Shown here one piece after another: positions 33,028-41,438 of a stretch of 64,000 nucleotides of DNA (position 1 is its first letter; every line of letters begins with the position of its first letter). The notes beneath the pieces are model-generated. The model was not told the DNA's origin. It ran no database searches and saw nothing but the letters and a program-made list of their open reading frames with translations. The stretch comes from G965247475 sp965247475 (GTDB lineage Bacteria; Chloroflexota; UBA11872): NCBI GenBank assembly GCA_965247475.1, contig OZ252016.1:2604001-2668000 (forward strand). The letters are read 5' to 3'. The translations under genes were made by a program, and so were the position numbers.

Positions 33028-34209
33028 ATGCGGATCACGAACGTGCGGGCGCGTGCGCTGCGCAGCCCCGACCCTCCGGGGAATCGGCGCGCGGCGGCGA
33101 TGGGTGACGCGGATCGGAGCGGCGCCGCGCTGCAACCGGCGGGCGCCTTTCGGGATTCGCCGGTCCTAATGGAGCCGGAGGCGCTCACCGTGGTGGAGGT
33201 CGAGACCGACGAGGGTCTCACCGGCTACGGCACGGTGGGCGGCTTCGCGGTCGGGTCGGCGTCCGTGATCAACACTCAGTTCGCGCCCCTGCTGGTGAAT
33301 GCGGACCCGGCGCGAATCGAGGCGCTGTGGGACCGCCTCTATCTGTCGCTGGGGCGTCAGGGATTGCGCAGCACGGCGATGATGGCGATCAGCGGCGTGG
33401 ACCTCGCCCTGTGGGATCTGCTGGGCAAGGCGACCGGGCGTCCGGTCTACGACCTGATCGGCGGCAAAAGCAAGCCGCGCGTGCCGGTGTACATGAGCGC
33501 GATGCCCCGCTTGGACGACCTCAATGCGCTGGCCGATGAGGTCGCGCGACACGTGCACGCCGGGTTCGGCGCGGTGAAGTACTCGGTGGTCCTGGGCGCG
33601 CGCGAGGGGCTGGCCGGCGCGCGGGCGGAGATCGAGAAGATCGGTCGAATCCGTGAGGCGGCGGGGCCGGACGTGCAGGTGATGGTCGACGCGCATCACA
33701 AATGGGATCTGCCGTTCGCGCAACGAATGATCGAGCGAATGGCGGCCTACGACATCGCGTGGCTCGAGAACCCGTTGCCGATCGACGACCTGGCGGGCTA
33801 CGAGCGACTGGCTCGGATGGAGGCGGTGCCGCTGGCGGCCGGCGAGACCGAGCGAACGCGATTCCCGTTCGTGGACCTGATCAACGCGGGCGTCTTCTAT
33901 CTGCAGCCGGACATCAACCGGGTCGGCGGGCTCACCGAAGCGCTGCGGATCTGTGGGCTGGCGGCCAGCCACAACCGCCCGGTCTGCCCCCACCAGGGAT
34001 GGCTGCACAGCTGGCACCTGATCACGGCCAATACGACGTGTGTGATCGGCGAGTACTTTCCGAAGCGCGATCCGCTCCCCGGCAACTCGTTGATCTGGGC
34101 GGTGCTGGAAGGCGAGCCGGCGGCGGCGGCGGGGTTCATCGACGTTCCTGAGCGGCCGGGGTTCGGCTGGACGCTCAACGAAGCCGAAGTGGCGCGCCGC
34201 GCCGTCTGA
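33028..34209 (+). CDS. Enolase-superfamily sugar-acid dehydratase (mandelate racemase/muconate lactonizing type)
   Basis: A 393-residue enzyme with the N-terminal capping domain (ALTVVEVETDEGLTGYGTVG) and a TIM barrel. Metal ligands Asp221 (MVDAHHKW), Glu247 (WLENPL) and Glu273 (AAGETE) are each 26 residues apart, the classical spacing. Lys184 (AVKYSV) and His322 (CPHQGW) are in place as acid/base residues. The group dehydrates sugar acids such as rhamnonate, galactonate or mannonate; the exact substrate is not clear. It sits between terminase and capsid on the same strand, 63 bases after the terminase, and this is unexpected for phage DNA. Confidence 0.9.
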   Translation: MRITNVRARALRSPDPPGNRRAAAMGDADRSGAALQPAGAFRDSPVLMEPEALTVVEVETDEGLTGYGTVGGFAVGSASVINTQFAPLLVNADPARIEALWDRLYLSLGRQGLRSTAMMAISGVDLALWDLLGKATGRPVYDLIGGKSKPRVPVYMSAMPRLDDLNALADEVARHVHAGFGAVKYSVVLGAREGLAGARAEIEKIGRIREAAGPDVQVMVDAHHKWDLPFAQRMIERMAAYDIAWLENPLPIDDLAGYERLARMEAVPLAAGETERTRFPFVDLINAGVFYLQPDINRVGGLTEALRICGLAASHNRPVCPHQGWLHSWHLITANTTCVIGEYFPKRDPLPGNSLIWAVLEGEPAAAAGFIDVPERPGFGWTLNEAEVARRAV

Positions 34210-34270
34210 CAGCCAGGCCCGGACGTACCGAATAGGAACGCGACCGGGGCCCTCGGTATTCGTACACTAC

Positions 34271-34299
34271 TTGCGTACGTTACAAATGTAAGCTATAGT
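34271..34299 (+). promoter_or_regulatory. Promoter of the capsid operon with TTACAAATGTAA element
   Basis: TTGCGT at 34271-34276, 17 bases, then TATAGT at 34294-34299, a near-consensus -10. TTACAAATGTAA (34280-34291) lies in the spacer and has inverted TTACA/TGTAA arms. The site falls in a short AT-rich patch after the dehydratase stop, 373 bases before the capsid ATG. The rest of this 460-base gap is GC-rich and holds one small reading frame of low confidence. Confidence 0.7.
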
Positions 34300-34443
34300 T
34301 ATCGACATGTGAATCCGGCGTCGATCGCAGCCGGCCGTCAGGGCGCCTGGCGACCGGCGGTCGGTCGGCCGGATCGGCGCCGCGGTCGGGATCGTCTGTG
34401 AAGGCCCGCGGCCGGCGAGGCCAACCCGCCACGAGGACAACCA

Positions 34444-34662
34444 GTGGCGGATGGGGCCTCCCGGTTCTCGCGGCCAGATCGGCGCAACCCGATCGCGGGC
34501 GCGACCGGCTTAGCCGGGCCGGAGAGCCGCCGGCCGACGACATCATCCGGGAGGACATCGGACCGGTGTCGGGGCCGAGGCCCTCGGTCGCCGCGGCACG
34601 CGCCGCCGCGAGGTGTCCGTACTGAGCCACCAGCAGCGCACGCAGCGCCGCAGGGCGCGTGA
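34444..34662 (+). CDS. Possible small protein upstream of the capsid, low confidence
   Basis: A 72-residue frame starting at GTG with a GAGG sequence about 7 bases upstream. It is Arg/Pro/Ser-rich with no hydrophobic core and no recognised family. A second frame from a GTG at 34398 overlaps it and reads ADDIIREDIGPVSGP near its end. Either could be a real short gene or leader of the capsid operon; at this base composition both may be chance. Confidence 0.25.
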   Translation: MADGASRFSRPDRRNPIAGATGLAGPESRRPTTSSGRTSDRCRGRGPRSPRHAPPRGVRTEPPAAHAAPQGA

Positions 34663-34671
34663 GGAGTTTCC

Positions 34672-35526
34672 ATGGCGACTACGACGGCCACATCGATTGG
34701 CGACGTTGTCGATACGGTCATCGCCGAGGCTCGCCGGACCCAGATGCATCGCACCGTGATGGAACCGCTGGTGCGGACGTACCGGGTGTCGAAGGGCGAG
34801 GGCGATCGACTTGAGATCCCGAAGTTCGGAGCGGTTACGGCGAGCGCCCTCACCGAGGGCGTGGACATGGCCAACCCGCAGACGCTGACGACGACGAAGG
34901 TCGTCATCACGCCCGCGGAAGTCGGGGCGCAGATCGTGATCACCGACCGGGCGCTGCGGACCGCGCGCGAGGACATGGCGCGGGCGGCCGGGCGAGTGCT
35001 CGGCGACGCGATCGCGAAGAAGCTCGATCAGGATCTTCTCGGGCTCCTCGACGGCTTCAGCTCCTCGCTGGGAGGCGCGGCCACGAAGATCACGATGGGG
35101 CATCTGCGCGCGGCGGTCTCGCGGCTGCACGGCGCGTCGGAGCCCGCGCCGCTTCCGTATTCGGCGGTGCTGCATCCCTACCAGGCGCACGACCTGGCGG
35201 CGGATATCTCGCCGACCGGCACCTACCCGGTGCCCAGCGGAATCTCCCAAAGCGTGCTGGAGCAGCACTGGGTCGCGCGCGCGTTCGGCGTGGACGTGTT
35301 CCAGGCCGGGAACCTGAGCGTCGATGCGAGCGGCGACGCCAAGGGCGGCGTGTTCTCCAAGGAGTCGGTGGTCCTGGTGATGTTCAAGGACTGGGCGGTG
35401 GAGCGAGAGCGCGACGCATCGCTGCGCGCGTGGGAGCTCAACGTGGTCGCCGACTACGGCTTCGGGGAATACGAGGACACATGGGGCGTGGAGATGTACT
35501 TCGACGCCGCGGCGCCGAGCAGCTGA
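34672..35526 (+). CDS. Major capsid protein, HK97-fold type
   Basis: A 284-residue protein with a GAGGAG sequence before the ATG. It resembles short HK97-like capsid proteins: TVMEPLVRTYRVSKGEGDRL in the N-terminal arm, TASALTEGVDMANPQTL and KVVITPAEVGAQIVITDRAL strands, then an A-domain-like region with YSAVLHPYQAHDLAADI and a C-terminal strand WELNVVADYGFGEYED. No separate protease domain or protease gene is seen, so maturation may not involve cleavage. It begins the second structural operon, downstream of its own promoter. Confidence 0.8.
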   Translation: MATTTATSIGDVVDTVIAEARRTQMHRTVMEPLVRTYRVSKGEGDRLEIPKFGAVTASALTEGVDMANPQTLTTTKVVITPAEVGAQIVITDRALRTAREDMARAAGRVLGDAIAKKLDQDLLGLLDGFSSSLGGAATKITMGHLRAAVSRLHGASEPAPLPYSAVLHPYQAHDLAADISPTGTYPVPSGISQSVLEQHWVARAFGVDVFQAGNLSVDASGDAKGGVFSKESVVLVMFKDWAVERERDASLRAWELNVVADYGFGEYEDTWGVEMYFDAAAPSS

Positions 35527-35625
35527 TCGAAGGTCGTGGAGGCCGCCTGCACCGAATTCCGCCGGGTCACGCCCGGCGGCATGACGGCGGCGGCGGTCCA
35601 CGCGAACGGCCAGAGCTAGCGAGCC

Positions 35626-35652
35626 GGGAGCCCGGGACACGCCCGGGCTCCC
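35626..35652 (+). terminator. Perfect 11-bp hairpin after the capsid gene
   Basis: GGGAGCCCGGG at 35626-35636 and CCCGGGCTCCC at 35642-35652 surround a 5-base loop. It lies 100 bases after the capsid stop and 39 bases before the next start. There is no T-run, so it may act as a partial terminator or mRNA stabiliser that keeps capsid expression above that of the downstream genes. Confidence 0.55.
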
Positions 35653-35691
35653 ACTCCCCCACCCGGACATCGATCGACCGAGGGACACCAC

Positions 35692-35916
35692 ATGCAATCA
35701 CCCATCATCTGGATCCAGCGCGGAACGTCATCGCGTCTGGTTCACCGCTTTGACGGGGCCACACCCGACTCGCCAGTCGTGGTTGTGACACCCGATCGGC
35801 GGGAAGCGAGCGACCTGGCGCATGAGATGCGCGCGCGGCAAGAGCGCCGGCTGCGCGGCAGCGGGACGCCCTTCGCCGAGACGCTCGAGAAACGGCGCCC
35901 GCAATGGCCGCGCTGA
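35692..35916 (+). CDS. Small protein of unknown function
   Basis: A 74-residue protein starting MQSPIIWIQRGTSSRLVHRF, with a beta-rich first half and a charged helical second half rich in Arg and Glu. The family is not known. Its end overlaps the start of the zinc-finger protein by 13 bases, so the two are probably translated together. The position just after the capsid suggests a head-completion or head-tail joining role, which is only inference. Confidence 0.5.
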   Translation: MQSPIIWIQRGTSSRLVHRFDGATPDSPVVVVTPDRREASDLAHEMRARQERRLRGSGTPFAETLEKRRPQWPR

Positions 35917-36197
35917 CGCCGGACGGCATCACGGTCAGCCCCCGGCCGGTCACGACACCGGCGTGGGTTCACCTGCGCGACCCGTCCGGCCAGGGCACCT
36001 CGCGGGTTCCGGCCGACCGCATCGCGTACTACCTCGCGAAGGGCTTTCGGCGGATCGACCGCGGCCTTGAGCCCGGCGGCGGGCCGGCGACCGCCGCGAG
36101 CGGCGCGGCGTGCCGCCTGTGCGGATTCGTCGCGAAGGGCGCCCGGGGCCTGGCGGTGCACCGGTCGCGCGTGCACGCGGACGGGGGCGACGCATGA
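35904..36197 (+). CDS. Small protein with a C2H2 zinc finger
   Basis: A 97-residue protein. Residues 70-91 fit a C2H2 finger exactly: Cys70-x2-Cys73-x12-His86-x4-His91, in AACRLCGFVAKGARGLAVH and following. The N-terminal 60 residues contain HLRDPSGQGTSRVPADRIAY, a segment not recognised. C2H2 fingers are rare in bacteria and phages but do occur, for instance in Ros/MucR-type regulators (which differ in spacing) and some phage neck proteins. It starts within the previous gene and overlaps the following start. Confidence 0.65.
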   Translation: MAALTPDGITVSPRPVTTPAWVHLRDPSGQGTSRVPADRIAYYLAKGFRRIDRGLEPGGGPATAASGAACRLCGFVAKGARGLAVHRSRVHADGGDA

Positions 36198-37420
36198 GCG
36201 TGAACCGGGCGCGGCTGCGTCAATTGGTTGCGGAGCGCGCGTCACCGTACGTCTCGGGCACGGCCGACAGCGGGTCGGTGGTGTCGCTGGTCGACGCCGG
36301 CGGGCTCCAGGATTCGGGCGCCTCGGCGGATCTGTGGGAAGGCGCCTGGCTGCACATCCCCGTCGGCACGAACGCCGGCGAGACCCGCCGGGTCACCTCG
36401 TACGATCCGGTCGGCGGGTCCGTGACGGTCAACCGCGCGTTCGCGTCGGCGGTGGACGCGACATCGGCCTACGAACTCGCACGCACGGTTTCACCCGACG
36501 CGATTCATCAGGCCCTCAACGACACGCTGGCGCGCTGCTGGTATCGAACGATGGCGCTGGTGACGCTGGCGGCCGACGGCGACATGGAAGACGCCGCGAC
36601 ATCGAGCTGGACGCCCGCGGGTGCGAGCGTGGCCAAGGTGGCCGCGTCCCACGAGCCGCTGGCCGGCGCGCGGGCGCTGCAAGTGACGAACTCGAGGGCC
36701 AGCGGCTACGCGGCGGCCGACCGGGTCGCAACGCTGGAAGGGCAACGGTTCGGGCTCGAGGCATGGGTCGCCCCGGGGCGCCGCACCGCCGAGCTCACCG
36801 TGCGCAACGCGACGGCTGGCTCGACCTTGGATGCGGCCGCTGCTACGGGCGTGGCCTGGCGTCCGCTGCGGCTCGCTTTCGAGGTCCCGCCGGGCTGCGA
36901 CGAGATCGAGATTCGGCTCGGCGGCGCCGAGGCGGACGCGGTGACGACCTGGGACAACCTGGCGCTGTTGCGCGGCGGGCGGCGGCAGTACCCGCTGCCC
37001 GAGTGGTTGTCCCGGAGCCAGCAGGCGCTGGAGGTTTGGCGGCGGCGGACCGACTCGCCGGGCAGCGACGTCATGCAGGCCGCGGCCTGGTGGCGGCTGG
37101 TCCCGAGCCCGGTCGGCGGCGGACCGCCGTTCTGGTTGGAGGTCGACAGCGCGCCGGGCGCTGGCGAGGTGCTGATCATCGAGGCACTGCTCCCGTATGC
37201 GCCTCTCACCGGCGACTCGAGCATGACGACGGCGCCGTCGGACTGGATTGTTCAGGGTGCGCTGGCGGAGGTCTATGGTCGCCTCCGACGCGAGGCGCCC
37301 GCCGGCGACGCGGCCCGCTACGAGGCCTTGCAGCGTGAGGCGGCGCGCACGTTCCAACAGCTCGCGCGGCTGTACCAGCCCCGCGTCGTGCGTCGCGTCA
37401 TGTTGCCGGGGAGCCGCTAG
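36194..37420 (+). CDS. Virion structural or head-tail protein with a carbohydrate-binding-like domain
   Basis: A 408-residue protein starting at the ATG at 36194, which overlaps the previous stop. The middle, about residues 155-260, reads like a jelly-roll carbohydrate-binding module: RALQVTNSRASGYAAADRVA, FGLEAWVAPGRRTAELTVRN, IEIRLGGAEADAVTTWDNLA. The last 80 residues are helical. No tail family is recognised. It ends one base before the next structural gene. Possible roles are head-tail connector, decoration protein or glycan-binding tail part. Confidence 0.6.
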   Translation: MSVNRARLRQLVAERASPYVSGTADSGSVVSLVDAGGLQDSGASADLWEGAWLHIPVGTNAGETRRVTSYDPVGGSVTVNRAFASAVDATSAYELARTVSPDAIHQALNDTLARCWYRTMALVTLAADGDMEDAATSSWTPAGASVAKVAASHEPLAGARALQVTNSRASGYAAADRVATLEGQRFGLEAWVAPGRRTAELTVRNATAGSTLDAAAATGVAWRPLRLAFEVPPGCDEIEIRLGGAEADAVTTWDNLALLRGGRRQYPLPEWLSRSQQALEVWRRRTDSPGSDVMQAAAWWRLVPSPVGGGPPFWLEVDSAPGAGEVLIIEALLPYAPLTGDSSMTTAPSDWIVQGALAEVYGRLRREAPAGDAARYEALQREAARTFQQLARLYQPRVVRRVMLPGSR

Positions 37421-40123
37421 GTGCCGCGCTCGACGCGCCCGCCGTACCCGTACGACTGCGTGCTCGACGGCGTGGGACTGATGCTGGCCAACGGGCCGGA
37501 TGAGGCCGTGGCGTGGCGGGAACGCAAGCTCGACTTCTTTCCGGCGCGGGTGTCGCAGACCGATTCGACATACGCGCAGTTTCCGCCCGAGGACGAGGCC
37601 ACATGGGCGATCGACGATCTCTCGGCCGGGTTCGGGCAACGGTTCGTGCCGATCGGGGGCAGCCGCCGCTACTACTACGGCTTCGCCGATACGCGCATCC
37701 CGAACCAGATCACCCTCGCCCCCGAGGTCGCCGAGAACGCCACCGGCGGCCGCGGCGCGATCCGGGGGCACTTCGAGCTGGGCGGGGCGCTCTACGCACT
37801 GGTGGGGTCGGCGGTGTACCGAACGACCGATGGTCGGACGTGGTCGCTCTCGAAGGACTTCGGAAGCGGCGTGGCGGTCACGTCGGCGGCCGTGTTTCGC
37901 GGCGAGGCGGCGACGTCCTTCGCGTTCGTCGGGGTCGGCGGCGCCCAGTCGGACGGTCCGTACTGGGTCTTCGACGGCGCGACCTGGACGGCGCACGCCG
38001 GCGAGCTGGTGGACCCGCTGGCCGTGTTCACGACCAGCGATGGGGGCGCGACGTACGCGGAATACACGGCGGCGTTGACCGACGACAACCCGGCGACGCG
38101 CCTGCCAGTGAGCTCGCTGGACACCGCCGCCAACGGCGACTGGGTGATGGTCGGCAACGGGATCCCGTTCACCGGCGTCTCGATCGACATGGGCGCGAAC
38201 GTGAATGCGAATTCCGCCGCGCTGACGGTCGAGTACTGGGACGGCTCGTCGTGGCGCTCGGTCGCGGGCCTGAACGACGGGACCGCCTCGGGCGGCGCGA
38301 CGCTTGCGAGTGACGGCGAAATCACGTTTCACGAGCCAGCGGACTGGAAGCCGTCGTCTGTCAACAGCGTGCGCGCATTCTGGGCGCGGCTGTCGGTCAG
38401 CGCCGCGCTGGACGGCTCGACGGACATCGACGCGGCGGAGGTGCGGGAGCCGCGCAAGGCGGACTTCTTTCTCGTCGTCGGAAACCAGCTGCGGCGGGTC
38501 AGCGCGGAAGGCGGCGCACCGCTGACCTCGAGCTCGACGGTTGGCGGGACGGCCGCGACGTGGACGATCGGGCGCCCGGTCGGAGACGGCGCGTCGGCGG
38601 TCACGAACCTGCTCAGTCTGCGGGGGGTCCCGTATCTGACCAAGACCGACGGCCTCTATTCGGTGCGGGGTGATGGATCGGGAGCGTCGGCTCGGCAGGA
38701 TGTCTGGCCGCATCCGGCGCAGGTATCACACCCGGACAACGGCCGCGGCGCGTGCGCATGGCACGGGTATCTGTGGCTTCCCCTGCGACAGGGCTTCTAC
38801 CGGTTTCGGACCACCGAACTGACCCCCTTCGGGCCTGAGTTGCTGGAGGGGAACGATTCACCGATCCGTGGGCGCGTGACGGCGTGCGCGGGCGACGATT
38901 ACTTCCTGTACGCCGTGGTTCGCAGCGAGACCGGGACGAGCTACTTGCTCGCCCTCGACCATGATCGGGGCTCCTGGCACCCGCTGGCCGATCTCGGTGC
39001 GCGTCAGTGCCGGCACATGTGGATATCGGACATCCCCGGCCCGAACCCACGGTTGTACCTCGGGCTGGATGGCACGGTCGGGCGCGTGGTGCTTCCGCGT
39101 GGGTCGCCCAATCCGCTGCATGACGCCAACTGCCGATACGCAACCTCCGCCGACCTCCATCTTTCGCGATTTCATGGCAATTTCGTCGCGCAGACCAAAG
39201 CGTTTCTGGCGCTGTCGGTGATCGGCGAGCAGCTCTCGCCGAACGCCTACGTGGACGCGGGGTATCGGATCGACGCGGGTGCGGCATTCGCGAGGCTCGC
39301 GCGCTACTCGGCGCCTTCGGGCCAGCGCATCGAGCTCGGGTCGGCGCCGTCGGGCCCGTTCATCGACGTTCGGTTGACGCTGGCGACGCTTGATCCGACG
39401 ACCACGCCGATCGTTCGCGCCGTAGCGCTCGCCTACGCGGTGCGCACGGGGTTCAAACGGGTGTTCGAGTTCTTCGTGAACGTATCGGACCGGCTCTCGC
39501 TTCGCGACGGGGGCCGCGACCGCAAGTCCGCGGCGGACATCAAGCGGGCCGTGACGAACGCCGCCGCGGCCGACGGACCGGTGTCGCTGGTGAGCCCGGG
39601 CGGCGAGGTCTTGGAGGTCCTGGTCACGGACATGGAGGCGCGGGCGCAGCGCCATGAAGTGGGTCGCGAGCTGACCTGGGTGGTTCCGGTCGTCGCGACG
39701 GAGTACCGGCAAACGGCCTCGGTGGGCAGTCACAACCGGCTGGCCGCCTACCAGCACACCCAGCTGGCGGCCTACACGCACACGCAGCTCGCGGCCCTGT
39801 CAGGGAGGACGCATGCCCACAACGACCAGCAATCTGAATCTGGCCAAGCCCGCCGGCACCGAGCAGTACGACATCAACGTCATCAACAACAACATGGACC
39901 TGTTGGACGCGGAGTTTGGGGCCGCGGGCGGGCATGCGCACACCGGGGCTGCCGGCGACGGCACGCAGATCCCGACCGCCGGCGTTGCCGATCTCGCGGT
40001 CACGACCGCCAAGCTCGCGAGCGGGGCGGTCACGGCGGCGAAGCTGGACGCGAACCTCTTTGCGTCCAACCAGTTTCTGAACTCGGTGCGGAACGGAGCC
40101 TTCGAGGCGTGGTCGGCCGGTAG
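37421..40123 (+). CDS. Large virion structural protein, 3' end overlaps the fibre gene
   Basis: A 900-codon frame whose first about 790 residues look like a beta-rich virion protein with several blade-like segments, including SAVYRTTDGRTWSLSKD, LTVEYWDGSSWRS and YLGLDGTVGRVVLPRG. Near the end, LAAYQHTQ repeats occur, then at about residue 795 the sequence turns into low-complexity His/Arg-rich residues where the next gene begins in another frame. The normal end is probably near 39806; there the codon TCA stands at a place where TGA would end the protein just before the Shine-Dalgarno of the next gene. Either the overlap is real or a stop was lost or misread. Confidence 0.6.
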   Translation: MPRSTRPPYPYDCVLDGVGLMLANGPDEAVAWRERKLDFFPARVSQTDSTYAQFPPEDEATWAIDDLSAGFGQRFVPIGGSRRYYYGFADTRIPNQITLAPEVAENATGGRGAIRGHFELGGALYALVGSAVYRTTDGRTWSLSKDFGSGVAVTSAAVFRGEAATSFAFVGVGGAQSDGPYWVFDGATWTAHAGELVDPLAVFTTSDGGATYAEYTAALTDDNPATRLPVSSLDTAANGDWVMVGNGIPFTGVSIDMGANVNANSAALTVEYWDGSSWRSVAGLNDGTASGGATLASDGEITFHEPADWKPSSVNSVRAFWARLSVSAALDGSTDIDAAEVREPRKADFFLVVGNQLRRVSAEGGAPLTSSSTVGGTAATWTIGRPVGDGASAVTNLLSLRGVPYLTKTDGLYSVRGDGSGASARQDVWPHPAQVSHPDNGRGACAWHGYLWLPLRQGFYRFRTTELTPFGPELLEGNDSPIRGRVTACAGDDYFLYAVVRSETGTSYLLALDHDRGSWHPLADLGARQCRHMWISDIPGPNPRLYLGLDGTVGRVVLPRGSPNPLHDANCRYATSADLHLSRFHGNFVAQTKAFLALSVIGEQLSPNAYVDAGYRIDAGAAFARLARYSAPSGQRIELGSAPSGPFIDVRLTLATLDPTTTPIVRAVALAYAVRTGFKRVFEFFVNVSDRLSLRDGGRDRKSAADIKRAVTNAAAADGPVSLVSPGGEVLEVLVTDMEARAQRHEVGRELTWVVPVVATEYRQTASVGSHNRLAAYQHTQLAAYTHTQLAALSGRTHAHNDQQSESGQARRHRAVRHQRHQQQHGPVGRGVWGRGRACAHRGCRRRHADPDRRRCRSRGHDRQARERGGHGGEAGREPLCVQPVSELGAERSLRGVVGR
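39740..39799 (+). repeat. LAAYxHTQ octapeptide repeat at the end of the structural protein
   Basis: Two 24-base units encode LAAYQHTQ and LAAYTHTQ, followed by a partial LAAL. Short tandem repeats like this occur at joints of tail or fibre proteins, where they can bind a partner or mark a trimerisation boundary. Confidence 0.7.
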
Positions 40124-40868
40124 GTCGAGTGCGCCCGACGCGTGGAGTTTGGAGGGCACGGGCGCATCGGTCGCGCGCGACGGCACGACGGTCAAGCGTG
40201 GCGCGTACAGCGCCGCGCTCACCAGCGGTGCGGGCAACAGCGCCGATCTGCATCACGATGCGACGGCGGTGGCCGGAGGCGCGTCGTTCATCGACGGCCG
40301 GCGGTACGCGGCCGGCGCCTGGGTCCATGCCGGGGCGGCGAGGCGCGCGCGGCTTCGCATCTGGGACGGTGTGAGCTCGACGTACTCGTCGTATCACAGC
40401 GGCGTCGGCGCTTGGGAGTGGCTGACGGCGACGGCCGTCCTGAGCGGATCGGCGACGATGGTGCGCGTCGGGCTCGAGATCGCCGCCGGCTCGCCGATCA
40501 CGGCCCGCCTCGATGGCGCCGTGCTTGCGGAGGGCTCGCTGGCGCCGGCCTTCATGCCGCATCCGAGCGACCAGCACCTGAAGGCCGTCGATCACCAGAC
40601 GATCGGCGGCGCCAACAACGTCTATGGCGTGCTGCGCGCGCAGTTTGGGCGCAAGACGTCCATCGCCGGGGGCGCCGTGACCATCACGTTTCCGTCGGCG
40701 TTTCGAACCGTGCTCGAGATCTTCGGCACGGCGTCCAACGACGTGTACGGCAACAAGAACGTGACGTTCGCCGCGCTCAGCACCAGCAGCGTCAGCCTGA
40801 ACGTGGCTGACAACAACGGAAACAAACAGGCGGTCGACGTGTCGTGGATGGCGATAGGGGTGGTGTGA
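39813..40868 (+). CDS. Tail-fibre-like protein
   Basis: A 351-residue protein. The N-terminus TTSNLNLAKPAGTEQYDINV, then NNNMDLLDAEF, matches the head of many phage tail-fibre or receptor-binding proteins. A Gly/His-rich hinge (GGHAHTGAAGDGTQIPTAGV) and an Ala/Thr repeat (VTTAKLASGAVTAAKL) follow, typical of trimeric fibres. The C-terminal half is beta-rich. A strong AGGGAGGA stands before its ATG, inside the end frame of the upstream gene. The role would be attachment to a cell or a glycan. Confidence 0.72.
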   Translation: MPTTTSNLNLAKPAGTEQYDINVINNNMDLLDAEFGAAGGHAHTGAAGDGTQIPTAGVADLAVTTAKLASGAVTAAKLDANLFASNQFLNSVRNGAFEAWSAGRSSAPDAWSLEGTGASVARDGTTVKRGAYSAALTSGAGNSADLHHDATAVAGGASFIDGRRYAAGAWVHAGAARRARLRIWDGVSSTYSSYHSGVGAWEWLTATAVLSGSATMVRVGLEIAAGSPITARLDGAVLAEGSLAPAFMPHPSDQHLKAVDHQTIGGANNVYGVLRAQFGRKTSIAGGAVTITFPSAFRTVLEIFGTASNDVYGNKNVTFAALSTSSVSLNVADNNGNKQAVDVSWMAIGVV

Positions 40869-41206
40869 TGGCGATTCAGCGAGCGCGGCAGCGCGGCGCA
40901 CGGGCCAGCGTTTGGTTCGATGCAGCCGCCGTGGACAACGGCGACGGGACGATCACGATCCCCGCGACGTCGTTTTGGTTGCGGGGCGCCGAGTATCCAC
41001 TGGGCGGGTACACGACGCCGAACGTAGGCGCCGACCCGTTCCGGATCTTCATCGAGAGGACCGCGGACGGGGTGGACTACCTGCTCGACACCACCGGATT
41101 GGCGACTCCGGCGATCTTTGGCCCGCACCTTGGCGCGCCGGTGGTGGTTTGGCGAGACGTTGCGGAAGGCCCGATCGAAGTGCTGAGGAGTGTGCCGGAT
41201 GCCTAG
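40868..41206 (+). CDS. Small beta-rich protein downstream of the fibre gene
   Basis: A 112-residue protein whose ATG shares a base with the fibre stop (TGATG). After a basic start it reads as a compact beta-rich domain: VDNGDGTITIPATSFWLRGA, PFRIFIERTADGVDYLL, PVVVWRDVAEGPIEVL. No family is recognised. Coupling to the fibre gene suggests a fibre chaperone or fibre-tip component. Confidence 0.5.
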   Translation: MAIQRARQRGARASVWFDAAAVDNGDGTITIPATSFWLRGAEYPLGGYTTPNVGADPFRIFIERTADGVDYLLDTTGLATPAIFGPHLGAPVVVWRDVAEGPIEVLRSVPDA

Positions 41207-41438
41207 GGAAGTCAGAACTGTCGCAGATCTCCCCGCCAACGTGCGGGATCTGCTCGCCACGGCCGCCAAGACGCGCGCCGCCCGCGATCAGGTCAAGGTC
41301 AACCAATCCGCCGCCGACGAGCGCCTCGCCAAGATCGCGGCGGGCGCGGACACGCTCGATTCGGCCGGCCTGCAAACCGCTGTCAAGGACCTCGCGCGCA
41401 TCGTCGCGCGTGTGAACCGCTATCTGGTGCGGCTGTGA
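41199..41438 (+). CDS. Small helical protein, unknown
   Basis: A 79-residue protein starting within the end of the previous gene. It is strongly helical with an Ala/Lys/Asp/Arg-rich sequence (VRDLLATAAKTRAARDQVKV) likely to form a coiled coil. No hydrophobic membrane stretch is present. Its stop overlaps the next GTG start. Location before the lysis-region genes suggests a structural or lysis-related accessory role. Confidence 0.45.
   Translation: MPREVRTVADLPANVRDLLATAAKTRAARDQVKVNQSAADERLAKIAAGADTLDSAGLQTAVKDLARIVARVNRYLVRL

Noticed and set aside
35536..35619. 27-codon GTG frame after the capsid gene
   Set aside because: The Shine-Dalgarno-like AGGT is too close to the start and the product has no distinctive features; probably chance.
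36491..38713. 740-codon open frame on the minus strand opposite the structural genes
   Set aside because: Shadow frame; its product is Arg/Pro/His-rich and it lies against two overlapping plus-strand genes with consistent starts.
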